Positions 44,687 through 54,286 of a DNA stretch of 64,000 bases are shown here, piece after piece (positions within the stretch are counted from its first letter, which is position 1; each line of letters opens with the position of its first letter). A program made the translations under genes and the position numbers. Origin of the DNA: Pagrus major (Eukaryota; Chordata; Actinopteri; Spariformes; Sparidae). Location: contig NC_133237.1 in the NCBI RefSeq assembly GCF_040436345.1, positions 29,047,379-29,111,378 of the forward strand, in the 5' to 3' direction. The notes under the pieces were generated by a model, which was not told the DNA's origin, did no database searches, and worked only from the letters and a program-made list of their open reading frames with translations.

Positions 44687-45102
44687 ATGGACGGTTTCCA
44701 GGCGTACGGGGCAGGGAAGGCAGGCGGAGCTTTCGACCCATTGACCTTCTTCAGACAGCCTCAGACTGTGGTCAGGGTCCTCTGCTGGGTGAGTCTGATG
44801 ATGTCATCATGATGTCATGATGACATCACAAAATTCTACAAGTCACCGAGGGGTCACACAGGTGAGTCCAGGTGTGACGTAGCTACATTTCACAAGTAAG
44901 CTGGCTAACTGCTAACACATTAGCCAGCCAGGGTTATGCTAATCAGTCATGTGTTTTGTTGACCTGCTGGTTCAGTCAGTCAGTCATGTTTGTGTTTGTG
45001 GTCACTGCAGTTGATCAGAGGTCAGTGTTCTGGTTCTGAAGCTCAGTTCATGTTTTGGGTCAGTTGTGGTTTAACTTGAGTTAACATTAATCTGTGTTAT
45101 CT

Positions 45103-45142
<40 letters not shown>

Positions 45143-46996
45143 ATGAGACTGGTGTTAACATTCCTGAGGCTCAACACAAGACTCCTCAAACAAAACCTCA
45201 GTGTTTGACTCGGCTGCTCTGATTGGACCGTTTACAGTTTACAGTTTAAATAAAACTTTATTTGTAGTGATGGAATGTAACTGAGTACATTTACTCAACT
45301 ACTGTATTTTAATACAATTTGAGGTACTTGTACTTAGTATTTCCATTTTCTGCTACTTTGGGGACAAATACTGTACTTTTTACTCCACTACATTCATTTG
45401 ATAACTTTAGTTACAAGTTACTTTGCAGATTACATGCATCAGAGCCAAACCAGAGCCACACTGATTCTACTCCTCCATGTTAGCATCTAGCTTCTTGTAC
45501 TGAGAATGAACGTGTCTGTTATCACTGAGCTAGCTGCCGTCTCCTCTCTGTTTCCAGCTCTTCTCCATAGTGATCCTCGGCTGCGTCGCTAACGAGGGTT
45601 ACGTTAACCGTCCAGAAGAGGTCGAAGAGTTCTGCATCTTCAACCGCAACCAGATCGCCTGTAACTATGCTGTCTCCATGGGAACGCTGTGTTTCCTCTG
45701 CTGCATTGCCTTCCTGGCGCTGGACGTGTACTTCCCTCAGATCAGCGGTGTGAAGGACAGGAAGAAGGCCGTCATGGCCGACATCGGGGTGTCAGGTGAG
45801 ACTCCGCCTCCTGGTTCTGTTGCCTTTACCTGTCGCTGCGTTCAGTAACCGCGTGTAACTCGACTCTCTGCAGCGCTCTGGTCTCTGGTCTGGTTCGTTG
45901 GCTTCTGTTTTCTGGCCAATCAGTGGCAGGTTTCTAAAGAGGATGACAACCCTCTGAACGAAGGAGCCGATGCCGCCAGAGCCACCATCGTCTTCTCCTT
46001 CTTCTCCGTCTTCACCTGGGTACGTACCTGAGCTGCATAAGCTGACATCACAAGACAGCCTCTACTAACAAACATGTCCCCTCCAGGCTGCCGTACATGT
46101 CCTCTACTAACAAACATGTCCCCTCCAGGCTGCCGTACATGTCCTCTACTAACAAACATGTCCCCTCCAGGCTGCCGTACATGTCCTCTACTAACAAACA
46201 TGTCCCCTCCAGGCTGCCGTACATGTCCTCTACCAACAAACATGTCCCCTCCAGGCTGCCGTACATGTCCTCTACTAACAAACATGTCCCCTCCAGGCTG
46301 CCGTACATGTCCTCTACTAACAAACATGTCCCCTCCAGGCTGCCGTACATGTCCTCTACTAACAAACATGTCCCCTCCAGGCTGCCGTACATGTCCTCTA
46401 CCAACAAACATGTCCCCTCCAGGCTGCCGTACATGTCCTCTACCAACAAACATGTCCCCTCCAGGCTGCCGTACATGTCCTCTACTAACAAACATGTCCC
46501 CTCCAGGCTGCCGTACATGTCCTCTACTAACAAACATGTCCCCTCCAGGCTGCCGTACATGTCCTCTACCAACAAACATGTCCCCTCCAGGCTGCCGTAC
46601 ATGTCCTCTACTAACAAACATGTCCCCTCCAGGCTGCCGTACATGTCCTCTACTAACAAACATGTCCCCTCCAGGCTGCCGTACATGTCCTCTACTAACA
46701 AACATGTCCCCTCCAGGCTGCCGTACATGTCCTGTACCAACAAACATGTCCCCTCCAGGCTGCCGTACATGTCCTCTACCAACAAACATGTCCCCTCCAG
46801 GCTGCCGTACATGTCGTCTGTTTCTGTGACTTTAAACTACATACATGTCACATGTAATAAACATGATGCTGTCTTCTTTTGTGCTTGTGTGTGATATGTT
46901 GTGTGTAGGGAGGTCTCACTCTGCTATCGTTGGAGCGTCTGAAGAGAGTCTCGTTTGAAGAAGAATACAACAAACTGTTCAGCCCACCTCTCGCCT

Positions 46997-46998
<2 letters not shown>
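44687..46998 (+). CDS. syngr1: Synaptogyrin, closest to synaptogyrin-1, short isoform
   Basis: Exons 44687-44788, 45558-45795, 45874-46019 and 46909-46998 join in phase to 191 residues. Four-helix MARVEL-type synaptic-vesicle protein: FQAYGAGKAGGAFDPLTFFR before helix 1, FCIFNRNQIACNYAVSMG in the first loop, LALDVYFPQISGVKDRKKAV after helix 2, then LWSLVWFVGFCFLANQWQVS and ATIVFSFFSVFTW. KAGGAFDP, VKDRKKAV, DIGVS and DNPLNEGADAARA match synaptogyrin-1 better than -2, -3 or -4. The last exon gives GGLTLLSLERLKRVSFEEEY and a short end (PPLA). An alternative last exon lies at 48985-49110. Which teleost syngr1 paralogue this is cannot be told. Confidence 0.85.
45265..45440. repeat. Dispersed teleost repeat, syngr1 intron 1
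   Basis: Contains ATGTAACTGAGTACATTTAC, GAGGTACTTGTACTT and CTTTTTACTCCACTACATTC, the signature of a very common non-coding fish interspersed repeat. A related, longer block in mixed orientation lies at 56042-57010. Confidence 0.65.
46058..46815. repeat. 42-bp VNTR in syngr1 intron 3, about 18 units
   Basis: Unit: CTACTAACAAACATGTCCCC, TCCAGGCTGCCGTACATGTC and two more bases, with single-base variants (CTACC, CTGTACC). Because 42 is a multiple of three, several frames on both strands are open for about 250 codons. Each unit contains CCCCTCCAG|GC, a fair splice-acceptor match. Confidence 0.95.
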
Positions 46999-47048
<50 letters not shown>

Positions 47049-47356
47049 AATGTCACCTCTGTCCCTCAGCCAATCACAGATGAGTCCTTTTTTGCTTCCT
47101 GTCTCCTTGTCAGTTCAGTCTGAACTCTGATTGGCTGCTATAAGCGCCTGTCATCCCAAGTGCCTTCCTGTTGCCATGGTGACAAGGTTGTTTTCTTCCT
47201 CAGATGTGTCGCAGCTGATTCATAAATGTTTGTGTTGTTGTTGTTGTTATTTTTATTATTATAATTACAGTGATGTCATGATGTGTAAGATGATGTCATC
47301 ATACATGCTGATTGATGACGATGATGTAATGATGACTGTGTGACGAGCTGTCAGAC

Positions 47357-47362
47357 ATTAAA
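47357..47362 (+). terminator. syngr1: Candidate polyadenylation signal, short syngr1 isoform
   Basis: ATTAAA about 360 bases after the stop at 46998, before the CA-rich VNTR. Confidence 0.4.
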
Positions 47363-47398
47363 GTTGTAAATGAAGAGTTAATGAACTCTGCTGACACG

Positions 47399-48357
47399 TA
47401 GACTGACCTGTTTACACACACACTGACCTGTATACACACACACACTGACCTGTACACACACACACACACTGACCTGTATACACACACACACACACTGACC
47501 TGTACACACACACACACACTGACCTGTATACACACACACACACACTGACCTGTACACACACACACACTGACCTGTACACACACACACACACTGACCTGTA
47601 TACACACACACACACTGACTGACCTGTTTACACACACACTGACCTGTACACACACACACTGACTGACCTGTTTACACACACACTGACCTGTACACACACA
47701 CACACACTGACCTGTATACACACACACACACTGACTGACCTGTACACACACACACTGACTGACCTGTACACACACACACTGACTGACCTGTATACACACA
47801 CACACACACACACACACTGACTGACCTGTATACACACACACACACTGACTGACCTGTATACACACACACTGACCTGTACACACACACACTGACTGACCTG
47901 TTTACACACACACTGACCTGTACACACACACACACTGACCTGTACACACACACACACACTGACCTGTATACACACACACACACTGACTGACCTGTACACA
48001 CACACACTGACTGACCTGTACACACACACACTGACTGACCTGTATACACACACACACACACACACACTGACTGACCTGTATACACACACACACACACACA
48101 CACACTGACTGACCTGTATACACACATGTAGACTGACCTGTATACACACACACACACTGACTGACCTGTATACACACACACACACACACACACTGACTGA
48201 CCTGTATACACACACACACACACTGACCTGTATACACACACACACACTGACTGACCTGTTTACACACACACTGACTGACCTGTATACACACACACACACA
48301 CACACACTGACTGACCTGTATACACACACACACACACTGACTGACCTGTATACACAT
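47399..48357. repeat. CTGACCTGTATACACACAC VNTR between the two syngr1 last exons
   Basis: About 45 units of (CA)n plus CTGACCTGTATA / CTGACTGACCTGTA with variable (CA)n length and a higher-order repeat. The many Cys/Val/Tyr open frames on the minus strand are repeat translation. Confidence 0.95.
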
Positions 48358-48925
48358 ACGTTGACATACTCAATAAATAAAGAAACACTTTTGTTTTTGC
48401 TCCAAGTTGAAGTTTAATATTTAAACTTTTCTGGGCACACTAAATAATTATTTCTCAAATTTTGAGCTTAAATGTGTCAGTGAGCGTGTTTCCTTCACGC
48501 CTGACAGGTGAGTCACATCCAGGTGTGTTTGGACGTGCAGGTTCATCACACAACACACTGATACAAATACATGCTGACTGTCCACCGAGCTGCTGAATGT
48601 TAACTGGATGTTAGGTTGTTTTATTTGTTTCTGACAAAACTGATCGATCTGACAGATTTATTAAATATGAATCTGACATGAGGCTCATTGTTCGTTGAGT
48701 CAGCTTCATGAGAACAAGAGATCATGAACAGTCTGTTATATTTAAACTTTGAGTTATCAATGATAAAACAAATACACGTTATTCTGACTCAGATCAATTA
48801 AACCATTAATAAATAAATAAAATAAATAATTGTCCTTTAACTGACGGAGAAAAACAACGTTATTCTTCTTCATCAGGTGATGTTTGATGACTTCAGTGTT
48901 AATAAAGTTCTCTGATTTGAACGCT

Positions 48926-48984
<59 letters not shown>
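48358..48984. other. syngr1 intron before the alternative last exon
   Basis: Unique AT-rich sequence, no gene recognised, ending in (GT)n of about 55 bases and GCAG directly before the alternative exon. Confidence 0.6.
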
Positions 48985-49110
48985 GCTGCTCAGTGTCTAC
49001 TGGCCATCCACAGGTTTAAACTGGGAACTGATTCTGTCACCTTCAATCAGGACTACGTTGACCCGAACCAACAGGAAGCTCTGGAGGAGGTCCTGCCCAC
49101 TGAGGAGTAG
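48985..49110 (+). CDS. syngr1: Alternative last exon of synaptogyrin-1 (long isoform)
   Basis: After a (GT)nGCAG acceptor the phase-0 frame encodes AAQCLLAIHRFKLGTDSVTF, NQDYVDPNQQEALEEVLPTE and a final E before TAG. This aligns with the C-terminal part of full-length SYNGR1 (after 'FTW', a fourth-helix end and 'QDY.DP'). Joined to exon 3 (ending FSVFTW) it gives 203 residues. It is mutually exclusive with the 46909-46998 exon, whose stop would end translation first. Mammalian SYNGR1 also has isoforms differing at the C-terminus. Confidence 0.8.
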   Translation, partial: AAQCLLAIHRFKLGTDSVTFNQDYVDPNQQEALEEVLPTEE

Positions 49111-49557
49111 AGGGGCGGGGCTTAGTGAACATTGTTAATAATCAGTCATGGTGATGCGTTCATGGACCAGAGTAACATGGAGGAACGCCTCATCATGTAG
49201 AGGGTTAGGGTTAGTTGTTCAGTTTAGTCACCTGACTTAACAAACTGGACAGTGATTGGCTGGAGTGTCCTCGTCATCATTCTGTATCACAGCTCCTCCT
49301 GCTGGTCGGAGGAGGGAACTAAACACACACTCTGTATTAACACATACACACGCACTCTATTAACACACACACACACACACACACTGTATTAACACACATA
49401 CACACACTATTAACATACACACGCACACACACACACTCTATTAAAACACACACACACACCCTGTATTAACACACACACACACACTCTGTATTAAAACATA
49501 CACACACACACACACACTCTGTATTAACACACACACACACACACACACTCTGTATTA

Positions 49558-49591
<34 letters not shown>

Positions 49592-49625
49592 TTAACACAC
49601 ACACACACACACACACTCTGTATTA

Positions 49626-49657
<32 letters not shown>

Positions 49658-49660
49658 TTA

Positions 49661-49692
<32 letters not shown>

Positions 49693-49800
49693 TTAACACA
49701 GGGCTGCTGCAGCTGTTTTCTATCTCAACTAGTTTAGTTTGTTCAGTTTGTTTCTGTGTTTCTTCGTCTCATAATAAAGTCAGTAAACGTCAGAAGTCAG
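49111..49800. repeat. syngr1 3' region with ACACTCTGTATTAACAC VNTR
   Basis: Unique 3' UTR-like sequence to about 49318, then about 13 units of (CA)n-CTCTGTATTAA (49320-49700), then AATAAA at 49773-49778, the probable polyadenylation signal of the long isoform. Confidence 0.75.
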
Positions 49801-50020
49801 TTTGGTTTTTCATCGTCTGTGACGCCTCATTTACACATTAAGTTGAAGAAGTTTTGGGGCCTTTTTATGGCTTTATTGATCGGACAGCTCAGAGATGATT
49901 TGAGCATTTTGTCTCACTTACCTTGGACTGACAGACGACTCATTAAAGAACTCATAATAGTTATTAAAACGAAACCAAAGAGCTGATACAGAACACTAAA
50001 AACCTGCACACTGTCCAAGA

Positions 50021-50165
50021 CCGTTTAGCTCAGTTGGTAGAGCAGGTGTCCCATGCACAGAGGCCCTGTCCTTGCCGCAGCGTGCCTGGGTTCGAGTCCC
50101 GGCCTGGGGCTCCTTGCTGCGTGTCACTCCCCCTCCCCTTGTTGTCTTCATAATCTCAGACGAGG
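50021..50165 (+). mobile_element. tRNA-derived SINE fragment
   Basis: A box TTTAGCTCAGTTGGTAGAGC and B box GGGTTCGAGTCCCGGC with an overlong insert between them (CCCATGCACAGAGGCCCTGT), followed by CTCCTTGCTGCGTGTCACTC and a CCCCCTCCCC stretch. The overlong anticodon arm and conserved tail exclude a working tRNA gene; the pattern is a known vertebrate/fish SINE. Confidence 0.75.
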
Positions 50166-51088
50166 TAATGTTGACAAGTCCTCTGACTTCCGTGCTCGTC
50201 CTCTGACTCTCTCCTGAATCCACAGACGACCAGATGAAACGTTTCTTTGAGGAAACTTGTGGATCTGGGTTTCTGGGTTGAACACTGATATGTGAGAACT
50301 GCAGAACAAAGGTGGAGTTAATGACGGATCGGATCTTCAGACTGAGACAGAAACAGTCTCATAATCATCTGACAGTTGAAATGATAATGAGTCAGTTTAA
50401 TAACGAGGTGATGAGACGACAGCTGAGTCATGAATGAACTGTGATTGATCTCTGTGGTATTTATGGATTAAAAATAGCTCTGTGTGTGTGAGTGAGTGAG
50501 TCAGACTGAGTCAGTGTGTTGACAGTTTGACTCTTGGATCTTTTGCACTTTATTTACAGTCATCATGTTGTTCAGTCAAATCTTTAATTTACAGTTTTAA
50601 ATCTTGTCTGATAAGAAGTTGAAGATGGTTCTGTCCTGTCCTGTCCTGTCCTGTTCTGTTCTGTTCTGTTCTGTTCTGTCCTGTCCTGTCCTGTCCTGTC
50701 CTGTCCTGTTCTGATGTTAAAGAGAATATTTTTTCTAAATCAGTTCAGTTTGAGATGGACCGCCATGAAATAGGATTCAATGTGGATGATTGTGCATCGT
50801 CAAAGTGTTTTCAGCGCTGACAGACCCAGATGGTTCCTCTGAATGTCTGATGGGATTAAAGAGTTTAACCACAAACAGCTGTTATAAGTTGTTCTGCTCA
50901 AACCCAAAAGAGTCCATTCACAAAAACACTGATTTATCATAACATCTTTGTTGTTTGACAGAAGTAAGTTCAGAGGTGTGTGTGTGTGTGTGTGTTTTAA
51001 AGTAAAGTTCAAACTGTCAGAAACGTTTCTTGATGCTTTAATGGGATGAAAAATGAACACTGAGACATTGAAACACAAAAATAAATTA
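50166..51088. other. Intergenic, no gene recognised
   Basis: Unique sequence with a (CTGTC/CTGTT)n pentanucleotide tract at 50636-50712 and (GT)n near 50977-50994. Confidence 0.6.
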
Positions 51089-51902
51089 AAGCTACAAGCA
51101 GCGATGAACGGGCCCTCGCAGTCCACGCACGTCGGGGCATGCTGCTGTTGTGACATGCTGCTGTTGTGACATGCTGCTGTTGTGACATGCTGATTTCGGG
51201 GCTTCTTCATGCAACAACTTCCATTGAGGAAATGAAAGTGAAGGCAGTCAACCTGTCATTTCGTCATGTAGCAATAAAAGCGCCACCTATTGGTGGATAT
51301 GCACCGAATTTTGCAGAGACCCTCATGTGGGCATGGAACACAAATCAAAAAAGTTTTGTGTTAATCGGACTATATTTGGTGGAGATATGAAGAACTGTGT
51401 GTTTGACCCGAATCTACAGGAAGTTGTTATTTAATAACTTGACTATTCTTTGGACTATCACAATTCTTTTAACAAATTTTTGTCAGGAGGGTCCACAGAT
51501 GCTGTGTGCAAAGTTTGGTGCAAATCTGAGAAATTGCCTGGGAGGAGTTCGAAAAAGCAGGTTTGTGACATTTTGCGAATTTGTGAAAAAAAAATGGTAA
51601 TGGGCGTGGCCTATATCAGGAGATTCAGCACAATTCAGTGAACGCGTGGATGTAAGGTTTTTTGAGTTATTAGCCAAAACGCACTTTCCTTGATTATGGC
51701 GCCACCTAGTGGTGAAAATTCACAATGACAACAGATTATAACATTTTTCGCCAGGTCTGATCTATATTCCAAGTTTGGTGAGGTTTGGGGTATGTTCAGG
51801 CAGTGAAAAATGCGATCATTTGGGACAAAGAAAAATAAAAAAAAGAATAATAATCACTACAGAAACAATAGGGACCTCGCAGGTTTCCTGCTCGGGCCCT
51901 AA
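51089..51902. mobile_element. High-copy fish dispersed repeat (non-coding)
   Basis: Begins AAGCTACAAGCAGCGATGAA with GGGCCCTCGCA and ends GGACCTCGCAGGTTTCCTGC with TCGGGCCCTAA. Internal phrases GCGCCACCTATTGGTGG and GCGCCACCTAGTGGTG occur. I recognise this as an abundant teleost interspersed repeat without coding capacity; its class is not certain. Confidence 0.65.
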
Positions 51903-51929
51903 AAATGTCCAACAGAATTTAAATTAGAA

Positions 51930-52052
51930 AGTAAAATACAAATAAATAAATAAACTGAGTTATCAAAATATAAATAACATAAATAAATATCAAAAACTTC
52001 CTCAATAAGTTACAAATAAATATAAAAATAAATAGTTAAATAAATAAATGTG
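51930..52052 (-). promoter_or_regulatory. AU-rich element region in the 3' UTR of the IFNc-like gene
   Basis: On the mRNA (minus) strand this region, 65-190 bases after the stop at 52117, holds many ATTTATTTA units (plus-strand AAATAAATAAATAAAC, TAAATAAATGTGG). Overlapping AUUUA motifs are the classical destabilising signals of cytokine mRNAs. Confidence 0.55.
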
Positions 52053-52116
52053 GCCAATAAGCATGATAGAAATCCTTGCATGGTCTCGTGTCCTCAGTGG
52101 GCGTGGTCTCTTTGAC

Positions 52117-54202
52117 TCAGTGGGCGTGGCTTCTCTTCCTCAGTAGGCGTGGTCTTGTGTCCTCTGTGGTGTTCCTCCAGGTGAAACAGGTGCGGTGTTG
52201 ATGCAGGGCGGACTGTAGGACCTTGAGCAGATCTCTCCTCAGAGCCATCAGTCCGCAGGTGGCGCCATCCTGAGTGACACACAGACAGGAAGTGTGTCAA
52301 GTAGCGACCAGAGCGTCATTTTTAATGATTGATTTGAGGAAACATTTGAATAATAAATTCATGTTGACGATTAAATTCACATTTTAATAGTGATGTAAAT
52401 AAAAACCCAGAATTCAAAGGAAGCTCCAAACCTACAGGGGGCAGTATAACCATTAACTGCTGCTACTCTTTAGTGATTAGCTGCTGTCAGCATGCTAGCT
52501 TGTGGAGCTAAGTGGCGTGTAGAGCTGGAATATTATCACATCTTACTCTGCAAACTGAAGATTTATTTACAATAAGTTAACGAGGAGATGAAGCTCGTCT
52601 CAGTTCAGTCAAAGAGACAAACTTGACTTCAGACGGTGGATTCTTCTGTTTAGTAAAGAAAACAGATGTCTGAATATTTCCTTTCTGGACTTGAGTTAAT
52701 TTTGTTGACTAAATAAGTACGAGACGATCAGACTGTCACCTCTGAGCTACAGAGTGCTGGTAGCAGCTTGCTGGTTAGCATGCAAATTTCAGCAGAACAC
52801 AGAACAGAGACGTGTTTGACGTCAACACTGTTGTTTCTTCATCTGTTCATCATGTTAGCTCAGTTCAAATGTTTAAAACTTTATTCACATCTGACAGACA
52901 GACAGCTGTAGAAACAGACAGACAGACAGACAGACAGCTGTAGAGACGGACAGAGTGTCTGAGTTTACCTGCTGCTGGAGGACAGCCGTCACGTTACTGA
53001 AGTATGGAGATAACACACCTGAAGAGTCAACACCTGACAACTGGAGAGAGAGACAGGTCAGAGAGAGAGAGAGATAGACAGGTGTAGAGACAGACGGGGG
53101 GCGACCCCCATTCCGAAGGACCGCCATTCCGACGGTCCGAAAATTTCCGAAGGTAGACCTTTTTTCAGGTTCGGAATGGCGCCCTTTTTTCAAAAATAAT
53201 TAAGGGCTGCCATTCCGAAACATGAAAGTGAACGTTCGGAATGGCCGCCCTGGAACCGAGACAGACTGACACCCCGGTGTTCAGACAGACAGGTGTTCAG
53301 ACAGACAGACAGGTGTTCAGGCAGACAGACAGACAGACAGACAGACAGACAGGTGTTCAGGTACTCACACAGCTGCCGTCCTCCCCCAGTCGGTCCTGTA
53401 CCATTCTGAAATCACGGACCGTCTTTCTGTCCCAGGTAACTCCAGCAGGTAACTCCTCATCGTCGAACATTGGCCCCGCCTCCTGCAGTGACTCATACAC
53501 TACCCATAATACCTGGCGGCACTGCAAAGAACCAATCAGAGGTGAGTCTTTTTACCAGTGCACCACAGTTTGAGCAGAAAAGCAGGTCAATGATTGGCTG
53601 AGAGATCAGCTGAGGTCAGAAGATTACCTCAGGGTGATTGGCTGTGGCAGCAGGGAGGGCGGAGCCTGGGAAGGAGATGTTGGCGTTGTACGGCCGGCAG
53701 TGGACAGGAAATGACCCCCCCTACAGGACAGACAGGAAACAGTCCACGCTTTATCGACAACACAACTAGAAGCTAATGCTGAGCTGCATGTGGAAAGATA
53801 CTGATGAAGCTAATATAAGCTAATGCTAAGCTACACAAAGACTTACAGATAAAGTGAGCGTGCTGTTCTGAAATAGAACAGCACAGAAGTCGACTTTTCT
53901 GTTAAAATTTTGCGTGAAGATGAAGCGTTAAAATGAAAGTTCATCTCTATAGACAGGATGGGTTATATATGAACGCCGTTAGCAGTTAAAGTGTCAGTTA
54001 TATGTGACGCTGTTAGCAGTTAAAGTGTCAGTTGACATTAGTCAGCGTTCTGTTTCAAAGTAAAAGGTCGTACCAGGTCTCGGAGCAGATGGTGGGCCCG
54101 CTGGACCAGGTCCCCCTCCAATGGACAGGTCGGCATGGCAACCAGCATCAGCTGGAGGCTGCAGATCTGCAGGAGGACTAAGAGGACTGAAGACAGCGTC
54201 AT
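52117..54202 (-). CDS. Type I interferon, group II / IFNc-like, complete
   Basis: Five coding exons on the minus strand: 54202-54074, 53720-53628, 53521-53369, 53040-52969, 52269-52117, all phase 0, 199 residues. Secreted antiviral cytokine acting through the class II cytokine receptor and JAK-STAT. A signal peptide (MTLSSVLLVLLQICSLQLML) precedes PTCPLEGDLVQ. Exon 2 gives SFPVHCRPYNANISFP; exon 3 CRQVLWVVYESLQEAGPMF and VTWDRKTVRDF; exon 4 LSPYFSNVTAVLQQQ; exon 5 ends in HRTCFTWRNTTEDTR, the C-terminal helix equivalent to the mammalian CAWE region. Four introns at these places are the standard fish type I IFN structure. Mature cysteines are C26, C51, C75, C125, C154 and C177, more than the two of group I, so group II (IFNc-type) is preferred. 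Potential N-glycosylation: NIS, NVT, NTT. Confidence 0.88.
53090..53250. repeat. TTCCGAA-rich inverted-repeat element, IFN intron 3
   Basis: A 160-base block with at least seven copies of ATTCCGA / TTCGGAAT in both orientations (CCCATTCCGAAGG, CGCCATTCCGACGG, GGTTCGGAATGGCG, GTTCGGAATGGCCGCC). It is a MITE-like or foldback insertion. It abuts a (CAGA)n tract (53262-53350) near the exon 3 donor. Confidence 0.7.
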
Positions 54203-54286
54203 GGTTCTGGTTCTGATGGTTTTTGTTTCAGGTGATCTTCGGCTGGTCTTGATGGATCTGGTCCCGGTTCTTCTGGTCCTGAGGTT
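54203..54286 (-). other. Proposed 5' UTR part of the IFNc-like coding exon 1
   Basis: On the minus strand, CTGTTTCAG at 54295-54287 is a good acceptor, followed by 84 bases without ATG up to the start codon at 54202. It is suggested to be spliced to the leader exon at 57262-57370. Confidence 0.5.

Noticed and set aside
46048-46894. Four overlapping frames of about 250-290 codons on both strands in the 42-bp VNTR
   Set aside because: All follow from a 42-base unit without stops. The minus-strand frame reaching 45920 merely reads through syngr1 exon 3 antisense.
47299-48357. Cys/Val/Tyr-rich open frames of up to 235 codons on the minus strand
   Set aside because: Produced by the (CA)n-CTGACCTGTATA VNTR; no signal, no conserved protein, all frames open.
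50021-50110. Functional tRNA gene
   Set aside because: A and B boxes are present, but the region between them is too long and cannot form a normal anticodon arm; the flanks match a SINE body.
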